Below are positions 34,534-42,973 of a DNA stretch of 46,012 nt, piece after piece (within the stretch, counting starts at the first letter, position 1; the number at the start of each line of letters is the position of its first letter). The DNA comes from Actinomycetales bacterium (lineage in GTDB: Bacteria; Actinomycetota; Actinomycetes; Actinomycetales; Kineosporiaceae), in assembly GCA_012719445.1 (NCBI GenBank), contig JAAYAH010000174.1, positions 1 to 46,012 on the forward strand. Direction: 5' to 3'. A program made the position numbers and the translations under genes. The notes under the pieces are model-generated. The model saw only the letters and a list, made by a program, of their open reading frames with translations, searched no databases and was not told the DNA's origin.

Positions 34534-36692
34534 GCCACCAGCCTCCCCACCTGGAAGACGACCACGGCCAGCAGCCACGCCACGCCCAACTGCACCCCCA
34601 CCCCGACCGCCGTCCACCGACCCCCGATCTCGCGGCGCTGGGCCGCCAGGGTCGCGGCACACGGCGTGTAGGCGAGGAAGAAGGCGAGGAACGCGAGCGC
34701 CGCCGGTACCGGATGCCCGCCGGAGCTGCGGTCGAGGTCGGCGCGCAGCCGCTCGCCGAGGGCACCGCCCGCCGCTCCCTGCCCGGCGGCCTCCTCCTGC
34801 ACCGAGTAGGTCTGCGCCCACGACGAGACCACCGCCTCCTTGGCGACGAACCCGACGAGGAGGGTCCCGGTGAGGTGCCAGTCACCGAACCCCGCCGGCT
34901 CGAAGACCGGCGCCGACGCGGAGGCGAGGGCGTGGTAGGCACTGCCCTCCACCCCCGTTGACCCCGAACCCGGGGAACCGGTGCTCGTCGCGGCGGCGCC
35001 GCCCGCCGTCACCGTCCGGTCCTCACCGGACGATCCCGGAGCCGGGACGGCGCTGAGCAGCCAGACCGCGGTCACCGCCAGCACGATGACGCCGCCCGCG
35101 GTGCGGAGGAAGTCGGCGAGCCGGCCCCAGGTCACCGAGAGCAGGATCCGTGGTGCCGGTGCCTGGAACCGGGGCAGGTCGATGACCAGGGGCTCGTCGC
35201 CGACGACCCGGAGCAGGGTCGACCGCAGCAGCAGACCGACCCCGACGACGAGCAGCACCGACAGCACGTACAGCCCGAACACGACGTTGCCCGCGGCGTC
35301 CCCGAACACCGCCGTCGCCACCAGCACGTACACGGTGAGCCGGGCGCTGCACGAGGTCAGCGGCACGAGCAGGGTGGTCAGCAGCCGGTGCCGGGCGTCC
35401 GGCAGCACCCGGGTGGCGCTCACCGCGGGGACGTTGCAGCCGAATCCGACGACCAGGGGCAGGAAGGCCCGGCCGGGGAGGCCGACGGAGCGCATCAGCC
35501 GGTCGGTGACGACGGCGGCCCTGGCCAGGTACCCGGAGTCCTCCAGCACGGCGAGGGTCAGGAACATGACGGCCATCACCGGCACGAAGGTGAGCACGGT
35601 GCCGACCCCGGCGACGAGGCCGTCGACCAGCAGGCCCTCCACCAGCGACCCGCGGAGCCCGAACGCGCCGACGGCCGCCCTGGCGCCGTCGTCCACCGGC
35701 CCGGCGAGGGCGGTGGACAGCCACTCCTGGACCGGGGCGGCCAGCCGGGTCGTCACCTGGAACACGCCCCACATGACCGCGAGGAAGACCAGCGGGCCGA
35801 TCACCGGCGAGGTGAGCAGGCGGTCGATGCGGTCCGCCCGGCCGCGACCGGCCTCGCCGCACTGCCGGGTGCTCGCCGCGACGACGTCGGCCACCCAGGC
35901 GAACCGGGCCTCGGCGACGCCCAGTTCGTCGATCTGCTCCGCGACGGCGACCGGCTCGTCGACGGGCTCCCCTGCGGGGCCGCCCGTCCCCGGGAGCGGC
36001 TGCGGCGGCGGGAGCGGGACGGGCGCGGCGGAGTCGAGGGCGTCGGTCACCGCCTCGCCGAGCCGGGCGAGACCGTCACGGCGGCGTGGGTCGACGGGGA
36101 CGACGGGCACGCCCACCGCGGCGGACAGCGCGGCGACGTCCACCGCACGCCCGCGACGACGGGCGACGTCCATCATGCTGAGCGCCAGGACGACGCGCTG
36201 GGGCAACTCCCGGACCTGGCGCACGAGGTAGAGTCCGCGGCCGAGGTCCGCGGCGTCGACGACCAGCACGACAGCGCCCGGCACCCGGCCACGCACACCG
36301 TCGGACGGGGCCGGGCGGTCGACCGCCGGGGCGACGAGGTCGCGGGTCAGCTCCTCGTCGGGGGAGACGGGATCGAGGCTCACCGCGCCCGGCAGGTCGA
36401 GCACGGTCACCCGCTCGCCGTCCGGCAGTCTCCAGGAGCCCCTGCCGACCTCGACGGTGGTGCCCGGCCAGTTGCCGACACTGCGCCGGGCTCCGGTCAG
36501 GGCGTTGAACAGGGTCGACTTGCCGACGTTGGGGGCACCGACGAGGGCGACGGTCCGGCCGTCCCCGGGACCCCGGGAGGCGCCGGTGCGCGATCCCTCC
36601 GCGCGGACCGCGCCGGTCGACGCGTCCCGGCAGCAGCCCCGGGTCACGACGGTCCGGGTCCTGGTCCGGCGGCCGGGCAGCACGGCCGCCAC
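34530..36692 (-). CDS. feoB: Ferrous iron transporter FeoB
   Basis: 720 aa. The N-terminal G domain has G1 GAPNVGKST (52-60), a WPGTTVEVG switch and G3 DLPG (99-102). The expected NxxD G4 motif reads SMMD. The membrane part carries the GATE-type segments with Cys: VGFGCNVPA and PLTSCSARL, and TPCAATLAA near the end. FeoB imports Fe2+ driven or gated by its nucleotide domain. The first 48 residues, with a Cys pair, are an unusual extension. GTG 36692 lies 2 nt after the feoA stop, so the genes are co-translated. Confidence 0.93.
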   Translation of the reverse strand: MAAVLPGRRTRTRTVVTRGCCRDASTGAVRAEGSRTGASRGPGDGRTVALVGAPNVGKSTLFNALTGARRSVGNWPGTTVEVGRGSWRLPDGERVTVLDLPGAVSLDPVSPDEELTRDLVAPAVDRPAPSDGVRGRVPGAVVLVVDAADLGRGLYLVRQVRELPQRVVLALSMMDVARRRGRAVDVAALSAAVGVPVVPVDPRRRDGLARLGEAVTDALDSAAPVPLPPPQPLPGTGGPAGEPVDEPVAVAEQIDELGVAEARFAWVADVVAASTRQCGEAGRGRADRIDRLLTSPVIGPLVFLAVMWGVFQVTTRLAAPVQEWLSTALAGPVDDGARAAVGAFGLRGSLVEGLLVDGLVAGVGTVLTFVPVMAVMFLTLAVLEDSGYLARAAVVTDRLMRSVGLPGRAFLPLVVGFGCNVPAVSATRVLPDARHRLLTTLLVPLTSCSARLTVYVLVATAVFGDAAGNVVFGLYVLSVLLVVGVGLLLRSTLLRVVGDEPLVIDLPRFQAPAPRILLSVTWGRLADFLRTAGGVIVLAVTAVWLLSAVPAPGSSGEDRTVTAGGAAATSTGSPGSGSTGVEGSAYHALASASAPVFEPAGFGDWHLTGTLLVGFVAKEAVVSSWAQTYSVQEEAAGQGAAGGALGERLRADLDRSSGGHPVPAALAFLAFFLAYTPCAATLAAQRREIGGRWTAVGVGVQLGVAWLLAVVVFQVGRLVA

Positions 36693-36694
36693 CG

Positions 36695-36928
36695 TCAGCG
36701 CTCGTCCGTCGGCGGCGACGCCGGGATACTGCCAAGGGTCACCCGCGCGACGGCGACCCGGGCATCGCCGACGGCGACGACCCGCCCGCCGCCCGCCGTT
36801 CGGTGCAACGGGACGACCGTGGCCCCCGGTCGCAGCCCGAGCTGCGCCAGCCGGAGGGCCCGGTCGGCCGGCACCTCGGGGCGACCGAGCACGACGGGGG
36901 TTCCTGTCGGGACCGAGTCCAGCGTCAC
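36695..36928 (-). CDS. feoA: FeoA-type SH3-like protein
   Basis: 77 aa, SH3-fold FeoA. ALRLAQLGLRPGATVVPLHR and the C-terminal strand VAVGDARVAVARVTLGSI fit the family. It supports FeoB in ferrous iron uptake. GTG 36928 has only a weak ribosome binding site. The transcript probably begins at or near the iron box at 36955-36973, leaving a short leader. Confidence 0.85.
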   Translation of the reverse strand: MTLDSVPTGTPVVLGRPEVPADRALRLAQLGLRPGATVVPLHRTAGGGRVVAVGDARVAVARVTLGSIPASPPTDER

Positions 36929-36954
36929 GAGTCCGACAGTAGCCAGCCTCGCGG

Positions 36955-36973
36955 ATTGGTTAGGCAGACCTAA
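36955..36973 (-). promoter_or_regulatory. IdeR/DtxR-type iron box upstream of feoA
   Basis: The 19-bp site matches the classical iron-box consensus (TTAGGTTAGGCTAACCTAA) at 15 of 19 positions. It contains intact GGTTAGGC and ACCTAA blocks. It lies 26 nt upstream of the feoA start codon, where a bound repressor would block transcription. Repression by iron-loaded IdeR/DtxR is inferred. Confidence 0.7.
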
Positions 36974-36995
36974 GTCCCGCCCCTCGGGCCCTCCT

Positions 36996-37037
36996 CCGGG
37001 GGACCCCCGGCGGGCGGTCGCCCCCGACTGAGGGGGC
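36996..37037 (-). terminator. Hairpins between the AGE enzyme gene and feoA
   Basis: A perfect stem GCCCCC-GACTGA-GGGGGC (37020-37037) lies 12 nt past the stop of the AGE-family gene. Next to it is a 7-1-7 palindrome (CCGGGGG-A-CCCCCGG, 36996-37010). There is no T tract. The stem probably ends the AGE transcript and insulates feoA. Confidence 0.5.
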
Positions 37038-37048
37038 GGCCACCCACG

Positions 37049-38362
37049 TCACGCTCCGAGCAGGCCGTCCCGCAGGGCGGTGGCCAGGGTCGGCGCCAGC
37101 GGGAGCCGGGGAATGAGCGTGGCCTGGACGGCGTGGTACCAGTCCGGGCGCCCCTCCCAGGTCCTGCAGGCGACCCGGCCGTCGGCGTCCACCTCGTGCA
37201 GCCAGCCGAGTCCCGCCGGCTCCACGAGCACCCTCCTGGCGTAGTCCCAGAAGACGGCGTACCAGCGGGCGAACCGGTCCTCCCCGGTGACCCGGGCCAG
37301 TGCCGCCGCGGTGTCGACGGCCTCCGCGACGACCCAGTGGAACCGCTCGGTGACGACCGGCGTCCCGTCCCAGTCCGTGGTGTAGACGAAGCCGCCGCGG
37401 TCCGCGTCCCACCCCTCGGCGACCGCCCGGTCGAAGAGCTCGACCGCGGCCGGGACCAGCCAGGACGGCGGCTCGCTCCGGCCACGACCGACGGGCTCCC
37501 CCGACACCGGGGAGGCGGGGGTCGCCGTGGCCCGGCGGACCGCGGCGTCCAGGTGGAGGAGCAGGCGGGCCCACTCCAGGCCGTGCCCGGGGGTGGCCCC
37601 GTACGGGCGGAACGGGTGGTCGGGGCGGTCGCGGTTGTAGTCGGGCAGCATCCGCCAGGCGCTGTCGAAGTGCTCGGGGACCCGCCATCCGCTGTGCCGC
37701 GCCCCCTCGTGGACGAGCCCGGTGACGATGCTCTCGGCCCGGTCCCGCCACCGCCGATCCCCGGTGGCGTCGGCGACCGCGAGAAAGGCCTCCACCGCGT
37801 GCATGTTGGCGTTGGCGCCGCGGTAACCGTCGAGCACGGTCCAGTCCTGGTTCCACTCCTCGACCACCCGCCCGGCCTCCGGGTCCCAGAACCGCGCGTC
37901 GACGACCGCGCAGGCGTCGTCGAGCAGCTCGGCAGCCCCCGGGCGCCCGGCCACGGTGGCGCTGGACGCCGCGAGCAGGACGAACATGTGCTCGTACGCA
38001 GCCTTGGTCGTGCTCGCGGGGGAGCCGCCGTCGAGCCGGGAGAACCAGCCGTCGTGGACGGGGTCGCGGAACGGTCCCGCGAGGGCCGCGACGCCGTGGT
38101 CGACGAGCGCGGCGTCCCCCTCCCTGCCCAGCAGGACCCCAAGGGAGAAGACGTGGGTCATCCTGGCGTTGACCCACAGCTGGAGGCCCCGGCTCGGATC
38201 GGGCCTCCCGTCACCGTCCAGCCAGGCGAAGCCCCCCGCGGGGACGGCGGAGCGCGCGGCCCCGTCGAGCAGGCGCCGGGTCTCGGCGGCCAGCCAGGCG
38301 TCGTCCGGGGGAACGGGTCGGACATCGTCCGCGGGGACGGGTCGGGCAGGGGGTGCCGTCAT
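37049..38362 (-). CDS. AGE family epimerase/isomerase (mannose isomerase-like)
   Basis: 437 aa, near the family length of about 400. The (alpha/alpha)6-barrel shows the expected His-bearing segments: NARMTHVFSLGVLLG, NANMHAVEAFLAVADATG, PGHGLEWARLLLHLD and PDWYHAVQATLIPRL. The family includes N-acylglucosamine 2-epimerases, mannose isomerases and sulfoquinovose isomerases. Its pairing with a divergent beta-mannosidase makes mannose-fructose isomerisation the best guess (inference). ATG 38362 has GGAGG 5 nt upstream. The LacI-type operators in the shared upstream region may also control it. Confidence 0.8.
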   Translation of the reverse strand: MTAPPARPVPADDVRPVPPDDAWLAAETRRLLDGAARSAVPAGGFAWLDGDGRPDPSRGLQLWVNARMTHVFSLGVLLGREGDAALVDHGVAALAGPFRDPVHDGWFSRLDGGSPASTTKAAYEHMFVLLAASSATVAGRPGAAELLDDACAVVDARFWDPEAGRVVEEWNQDWTVLDGYRGANANMHAVEAFLAVADATGDRRWRDRAESIVTGLVHEGARHSGWRVPEHFDSAWRMLPDYNRDRPDHPFRPYGATPGHGLEWARLLLHLDAAVRRATATPASPVSGEPVGRGRSEPPSWLVPAAVELFDRAVAEGWDADRGGFVYTTDWDGTPVVTERFHWVVAEAVDTAAALARVTGEDRFARWYAVFWDYARRVLVEPAGLGWLHEVDADGRVACRTWEGRPDWYHAVQATLIPRLPLAPTLATALRDGLLGA

Positions 38363-38674
38363 CGGAGCCTCCGGGTCGCGATCCGGCCACGGGCCGGGAC
38401 GGTGTTGTCGGGGCGGCAGTGCGTGATCCGCCCGAGGGTATGCCGTGCGTCCCGGCCGCCGCCGGGCACACAGCCCTGGTCACCGTGCACACAGCCCTGG
38501 TCACCGGGTCGACCAGTGCCGTCGGGCGTCGAGCCCGGGCGAGGACCCGCACCGGAGCACAGGGAGTCCACACAGCGATCCCGCGGTGACGACGCGTATC
38601 TCGATCACCCTTTCGCCGGATCGGTACTCACCGTCCGCTAGGGACGAGAGACGGAGTGTGCACACCGGGACTAC

Positions 38675-38686
38675 TTAAGCGGTTCA
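38675..38686. promoter_or_regulatory. LacI-type operator, copy 1
   Basis: TTAAGCGGTTCA is a pseudo-palindrome with a central CG, the usual form of LacI-family sites. With one flanking base its 13 bp are the exact reverse complement of copy 2 (38805-38818 region). TATAAT follows at 38688-38693. Confidence 0.5.
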
Positions 38687-38714
38687 GTATAATCCTCCAT
38701 GTGCATACTGTTGT

Positions 38715-38728
38715 TGAGAGCGCTCCCG
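38715..38728. promoter_or_regulatory. Second type of LacI-like palindrome
   Basis: TGAGAGCGCTCCCG contains a perfect 8-bp palindrome (GAGCGCTC, 38718-38725). It resembles the TGGGAGCGCTCCCA operators bound by CebR-type sugar repressors in streptomycetes (family knowledge). Confidence 0.45.
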
Positions 38729-38791
38729 CGTCACTCCGCGTACGGGATCAGTGGCGGAGAGAAGAGTCGGGGGTGATTTCCCGTGAGACTG

Positions 38792-38820
38792 TTGACGGGT
38801 TTCGATGAACCGCTTAAGGT
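38792..38820 (+). promoter_or_regulatory. Promoter toward the beta-mannosidase gene
   Basis: TTGACG (38792-38797) and TAAGGT (38815-38820) are separated by 17 nt. Operator copy 2 lies in the spacer and overlaps the -10, a classic repressor position. The leader to the start codon would be about 550 nt. Confidence 0.5.
38806..38817. promoter_or_regulatory. LacI-type operator, copy 2
   Basis: TGAACCGCTTAA is the exact inverted copy of the 38675-38686 site, 119 nt away. Two sites at this distance could support looping by a tetrameric repressor (inference). No LacI-family gene is in the window. Confidence 0.5.
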
Positions 38821-39189
38821 CTTGCACACATCGCAGAGCGGTCAGCGGAGAACCGCATCCGGTCCGCACCGGAGACGCCGGAGCCCCGGCCGCTCGCGAT
38901 CCTCCGGCTCCCCCGGGGGTGGTGACGAGCGCCGCGCCGCCGCCCCCGGGGGATTCCACTGTCGGCAGCGGTTCCCCCTCCCGAAGCCCACCGTCACCCC
39001 GACCCGGCCCGGCTGATCATGCGTGTCGCGACCGACGGTTCCCGGCGGAGCCGGTCCGGCGTGGGAACCTCGAAGCACCGCAGGGACATCTGTACGTCGT
39101 CCTTCGAGCACCGTGAGTGATCTCACTGGGGCTCGTGCCGTCCCTCCGCAGGACGGCGTACCGCACCCCAACCCGCACCACGAGCCAGG

Positions 39190-39268
39190 CACCACGCACA
39201 GCTCTGCACCCCCGCATCACGCACCCCCGCACCGCTGCACTGCTGCACCCGTGCACCACGCACCCCGC
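39190..39268 (+). repeat. GCACC-rich low-complexity leader
   Basis: Irregular repeats of GCACC, GCACCCCC and CTGCAC occur in the untranslated leader of the beta-mannosidase gene. An open frame through it codes only His/Pro/Thr repeats and is not believed to be a gene. Confidence 0.5.
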
Positions 39269-39376
39269 TCCGCGGACCCCGTTCCACGCAGCACGCAGCA
39301 CGAACAACGCACCGACGCGCCTCACGACGAGACGGGAATGACCACCATGTACGGACCCGGTGCCGCCGAGGGAACC

Positions 39377-41872
39377 ATGGCGCACGACAGGACCACGCAA
39401 GAGATCACCGACTGGGCGTTGACTCTCAGTGAGACGCCTCTGGGGTCCGAGATCCCCCCCGAGGTGGTCGCGGGGCTGCGGGTCCGTACCCCGTCCTCGG
39501 TCCACGGGTCCCTCGTCGAGGCCGGGATCCTCCGCGACCTGGCCGTCGACGGCGACGAGGCCGAGAGCGCCTGGGTCGCCCGGTCGCGCTGGCGGTACAC
39601 GACCCTGGTCGAGCGCCCCGCCGAGCCGTACACGCGGGCCGTTCTCGAGTTCCAGGGCATCGACACCGTCGCCGCCGTCCGTGTCAACGGCTCGGTCAGG
39701 CTCACGACCAGGGACATGCACCGCAGGTACGAACTCGACCTGACCGACGATCTCGCCGACGGACCGGTCGAGGTCGTCGTCGACCTCGAGTCCGCCCTCC
39801 TGGTCGCGGAGACCGCCGCCGTCGCCGACCCGCTGCCGCACCCCTATCCGCTCCCGTACAACCAGGTCCGCAAGATGGCCTGCTCCTTCGGCTGGGACTG
39901 GGGCCCGACCACGATCACCGCAGGGCTGTGGCGGCCGGTGCTGCTGCACATCTGGACCGCGGCGCGGCTCGCGGACGTCCGGGTCGCCGCCTCGTTCGCC
40001 GGGACGCCCGGGGTCGCCGTCGACACCGTGGTCGAGGGTGACGCCGACACCGTCTCGGTCGAGGTCCTGCCCTCGGGCGAGGTCGGTCCGCCGGCTCCCG
40101 GCCCGACGACCGCGACGGCGCCGGTGACCGCGACGGCACCGGTGACCGACGGGACCGCCCGGGTCCGCCTCTCCGTCCCCGGGGCACTGCCCTGGAACCC
40201 GGCCGGCCTCGGCGAGCAGCCCCTCTACGACGTGCGGATCGAGCTCCGGGACAGCGCCGGATCGGTCCTCGACCGGGTCGTCCGCAGGGTCGGCTTCCGT
40301 GATGTCGCCCTGGTGCAGGTGCCGGACGACGCGGGCATCTCCTGCGAGCTGCACGTCAACGGCACCCGGGTCTGGGTGCGCGGCCTGAACTGGATCCCCG
40401 ACGACCACCTGCCGGAGCGGGTGGACGCCGAGCGGGTGCGCGGCAGGGTGCGGCAGGCCGTCGAGGCCGGGGCGAACCTGCTGCGGGTCTGGGGCGGCGG
40501 CGTCTACGAGTCCGACGCGTTCTACGACGCCTGCGACGCCCTCGGCGTCCTGGTGTGGCAGGACTTCGCCTTCGCCTGCGCCGGCTACCCCGAGGACGAG
40601 GCCACGGTCGCCGAGGTGCGGGCCGAGGTCACCGACAACGTCCGCAGGCTCCGGCACCGGCCGAGCCTCGCCGTGTGGTGCGGCGGCAACGAGACCCTGT
40701 GGGGATACGAGGACTGGGGGTGGCAGGAGCTGCTCGCCGGCCGGCCGTGGGGCGAGCTGTACTACCGCCGGGTTCTCCCGGAGCTCGTCGCCGCGCTCGA
40801 CGGGACCCGCCCGTACGTGCCCGGCTCGCCGTTCTCACCCGACGGCCGCCCCACCAACGACCCGGGCTCCGGCGCCCAGCACCTCTGGGACGCCTGGAAC
40901 AGCACGGACTACACCGACTACGAGACCCGCACCCCGCGGTTCGTCTCGGAGTTCGGCTGGCAGGCCCTCCCCTCCTGGCCGACCCTGGCCAGGGCGACCG
41001 GCATGACCGATCCGGCCGAGCTCTCGATCGACGACCCACGCCTCGCCGTCCACCAGAAGGCCGAGGACGGCATGGCCAAGCTCCGCGCCGGCCTGGAGTG
41101 GCACCTGCCCTCCCCGCCGACCGCGGGCGCGGCGTTCCACTACGCCAGCCAGCTGATCCAGGCCCGCGCGGTGCTGACGGGCGTCCAGCACTTCCGCAGC
41201 CTGCACGAGCACTGCAGCGGGGTCGTCTGGTGGCAGCTCAACGACTGCTGGCCCGCGATCTCGTGGGCGATCGTGGACGTCGCCGGGCGGACGAAGCTGT
41301 CCTGGTTCGCCGTCCGGCAGGCCTTCGCGCCGAGGCTCGCGATCCTCGGCGGGACACGGGCCGACGCCCGGCTGACCCTCGTCAACGACACCGACGGGCC
41401 GTGGTCGGCCAAGGTGCTGCTGGTCGCCGCGACGGTGGACGGCCGGATCGTCGACGAGGTCGAGGTCGAGCTGCACGTCCCGGCGCACCGGGCGGTGACG
41501 TCGGCGGTCGCCGACGACCTCGGCCCACTGCCCGAGGACGTGGACCTGCTCGCCGTGGACGTCGAGGGCCAGCGCAGCACCCGCTGGCTGCGCGGGGACC
41601 TGGAGCTGCCCGTCGGCCCCTCCTGGTTCGAGGTCGAGACCCTCACCTCCCCCGCGGCCGACGAGGTCCTGGTCCAGGTGCGGGCCCTCGGGCTGGTCCG
41701 CGACCTCTGCCTGCTCGCGGAGCTGGAGATCCCCGGCGCGAGGGTCGACACCCAGCTGCACACCCTGCTCCCGGGTGAGTCGGTGACGTTCCGGGTGACC
41801 GGGCCAGGCGTCCGGGAGATCACCACCGAGGGGTGGCGTGAGCTGCTGTGGTCCGAGGGCCGGATCCGCTGA
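39377..41872 (+). CDS. Glycoside hydrolase family 2, beta-mannosidase-like
   Basis: 831 aa. The sugar-binding N-domain (to about 170) includes VRKMACSFGWDWGPTTITAG. An immunoglobulin-like domain follows, then a TIM barrel with GVYESDAFYDACDALGVLVW, acid/base Glu439 in CGGNETLWG and nucleophile Glu525 in FVSEFGWQA, and a C-terminal sandwich. FGWDWGP and the WWQLNDCWP segment favour beta-mannosidase over beta-galactosidase. No signal peptide is seen, so it should cleave imported beta-mannosides in the cytoplasm. ATG 39377 has GAGGG 4 nt upstream and fits the family start; ATG 39338 and 39347 are alternatives. A TATAPVTATAPVT repeat sits between domains. Confidence 0.88.
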   Translation: MAHDRTTQEITDWALTLSETPLGSEIPPEVVAGLRVRTPSSVHGSLVEAGILRDLAVDGDEAESAWVARSRWRYTTLVERPAEPYTRAVLEFQGIDTVAAVRVNGSVRLTTRDMHRRYELDLTDDLADGPVEVVVDLESALLVAETAAVADPLPHPYPLPYNQVRKMACSFGWDWGPTTITAGLWRPVLLHIWTAARLADVRVAASFAGTPGVAVDTVVEGDADTVSVEVLPSGEVGPPAPGPTTATAPVTATAPVTDGTARVRLSVPGALPWNPAGLGEQPLYDVRIELRDSAGSVLDRVVRRVGFRDVALVQVPDDAGISCELHVNGTRVWVRGLNWIPDDHLPERVDAERVRGRVRQAVEAGANLLRVWGGGVYESDAFYDACDALGVLVWQDFAFACAGYPEDEATVAEVRAEVTDNVRRLRHRPSLAVWCGGNETLWGYEDWGWQELLAGRPWGELYYRRVLPELVAALDGTRPYVPGSPFSPDGRPTNDPGSGAQHLWDAWNSTDYTDYETRTPRFVSEFGWQALPSWPTLARATGMTDPAELSIDDPRLAVHQKAEDGMAKLRAGLEWHLPSPPTAGAAFHYASQLIQARAVLTGVQHFRSLHEHCSGVVWWQLNDCWPAISWAIVDVAGRTKLSWFAVRQAFAPRLAILGGTRADARLTLVNDTDGPWSAKVLLVAATVDGRIVDEVEVELHVPAHRAVTSAVADDLGPLPEDVDLLAVDVEGQRSTRWLRGDLELPVGPSWFEVETLTSPAADEVLVQVRALGLVRDLCLLAELEIPGARVDTQLHTLLPGESVTFRVTGPGVREITTEGWRELLWSEGRIR

Positions 41873-41879
41873 GCGGCCC

Positions 41880-41885
41880 TACCCT
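41880..41885 (+). promoter_or_regulatory. -10 element of a likely leaderless gene
   Basis: TACCCT lies 6 nt before ATG 41892 and no ribosome binding site is present. A transcript starting at the A of the ATG is expected. The wider context CCTACCCTC..GACGG recurs before ATG 42974. Confidence 0.5.
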
Positions 41886-41891
41886 CGACGG

Positions 41892-42758
41892 ATGAGCCTC
41901 CCGACCATGCCGACACCCGGTGCAGCGGCCACGACGCCCCGGGTGGTCCGGCGCGGCGGGCTGGACGTCCTCACCTGGCCGTCGCTGACAGGCCTCGGGG
42001 TCGACGCCGTGGTCACCACCCGGAACGGCGGGGTGTCCCGCGGACCGTACGCATCGCTCAACCTCGGGCTGCACGTCGGCGACGATCCCGAGGCCGTGGT
42101 GGAGAACCGGACCCGGGCGCTGGCCGCCGTCGACGCCCGGCCCGAGGACGCCGTGTTCTGCGTGCAGAGTCACGGCCGCGCCGTCCACGTCGCCACCGAC
42201 GCCGACCGAGGGCGGGGGGCACGGGACCAGGCCGACGCCGTACCGGAGACCGACGCCCTGGTCACCGCCACCCCCGGCCTGGTGCTGGTGGTGATGGTCG
42301 CCGACTGCGTCCCGATCGTGCTGCTCGACCCCGAGGCCGGGGTGCTGGCCGCGGTGCACGCGGGCTGGCGCGGGACCCTCGCCCGGGTCACCGCGGCGGC
42401 GGTCGAGACGATGACCGGGCTCGGTGCCCGGCCGGACCGGATCGTCGCCGGAGTCGGGCCTGCCGTCGCGCCGTCCCGGTACGAGGTCGGACCCGAGGTC
42501 GCCGAGGCCGCGCGGACCTGCTTCGGGGCGGACCAGGCGGCAGCGACGGACGGGTGGGCACCGGTGCTCCGCCCCTCGCCCTCGGGCCGCTGGCTGTTCG
42601 ACCTGTGGGCCGCGAACACCCGGGTGCTCGTGGAGAGCGGCGTCCCGGCGGACTCGATCGTCGTCGCCAGGACGCCCACCGGAGAGGGCGGCCCGTTCTT
42701 CAGCGATCGCGACGCGCGTCCCTGCGGCAGGTTCGCCCTGCTCGCCCGGCTGACCTGA
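41892..42758 (+). CDS. YfiH family protein (polyphenol oxidase/laccase-domain, purine nucleoside phosphorylase-like)
   Basis: 288 aa. The catalytic triad of the YfiH/PgeF group is visible: His94 in VQSHGRAV, Cys139 in VADCVPIVLLD and His156 in AVHAGWRG. TTRNGGVSRGPYASLNLGLH is the conserved start region. Family members bind zinc or copper and act on adenosine/inosine nucleosides; some edit peptidoglycan precursors (PgeF). ATG 41892 is chosen because the conserved region follows and the leaderless promoter points there. It begins 19 nt after the beta-mannosidase stop but probably has its own promoter. Confidence 0.88.
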   Translation: MSLPTMPTPGAAATTPRVVRRGGLDVLTWPSLTGLGVDAVVTTRNGGVSRGPYASLNLGLHVGDDPEAVVENRTRALAAVDARPEDAVFCVQSHGRAVHVATDADRGRGARDQADAVPETDALVTATPGLVLVVMVADCVPIVLLDPEAGVLAAVHAGWRGTLARVTAAAVETMTGLGARPDRIVAGVGPAVAPSRYEVGPEVAEAARTCFGADQAAATDGWAPVLRPSPSGRWLFDLWAANTRVLVESGVPADSIVVARTPTGEGGPFFSDRDARPCGRFALLARLT

Positions 42759-42777
42759 CCGCGGACCTCGACCGCGG
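42759..42777 (+). terminator. Possible terminator after the YfiH gene
   Basis: CCGCGG-7 nt-CCGCGG forms a 6-bp stem right after the stop codon. There is no T tract. Confidence 0.35.
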
Positions 42778-42959
42778 GGACCGGCTCACCGAGGCCATCA
42801 CCCGGGACACCCGGAGTTGAGCACCCTCCCGGCCCGGCGCCCGGTCCACCACCGGCCGACGTTCTCCTCGACGTCCTGGGCCACATCCGGCCCCCCGCGC
42901 GGCGCGACACAGCCCTCCGGCGTGCCGGAAAGCGGTCGCGCGAGCCGGCTCCCGGCGCC

Positions 42960-42965
42960 TACCCT
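42960..42965 (+). promoter_or_regulatory. -10 element of a second likely leaderless gene
   Basis: TACCCT is 8 nt before ATG 42974, in the same CCTACCCTC context as at 41880. No ribosome binding site precedes the ATG. Confidence 0.5.
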
Positions 42966-42973
42966 CCGACGGC

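Larger units (their letters stand above)
38363..39376. other. 1-kb divergent control region of the AGE and mannosidase genes
   Basis: No gene is supported over these 1014 nt. It holds paired LacI-type half-palindromes (38675-38686, 38806-38817), a second palindrome (38715-38728), a plus-strand promoter (38792-38820) and a long leader with GCACC-rich low-complexity sequence (39190-39268). The AT content between 38660 and 38830 is clearly above the surroundings. Confidence 0.6.

Noticed and set aside
39117-39341. 75-codon frame in the mannosidase leader
   Set aside because: It codes a Thr/His/Pro/Arg repeat with no ribosome binding site and sits in a low-complexity leader.
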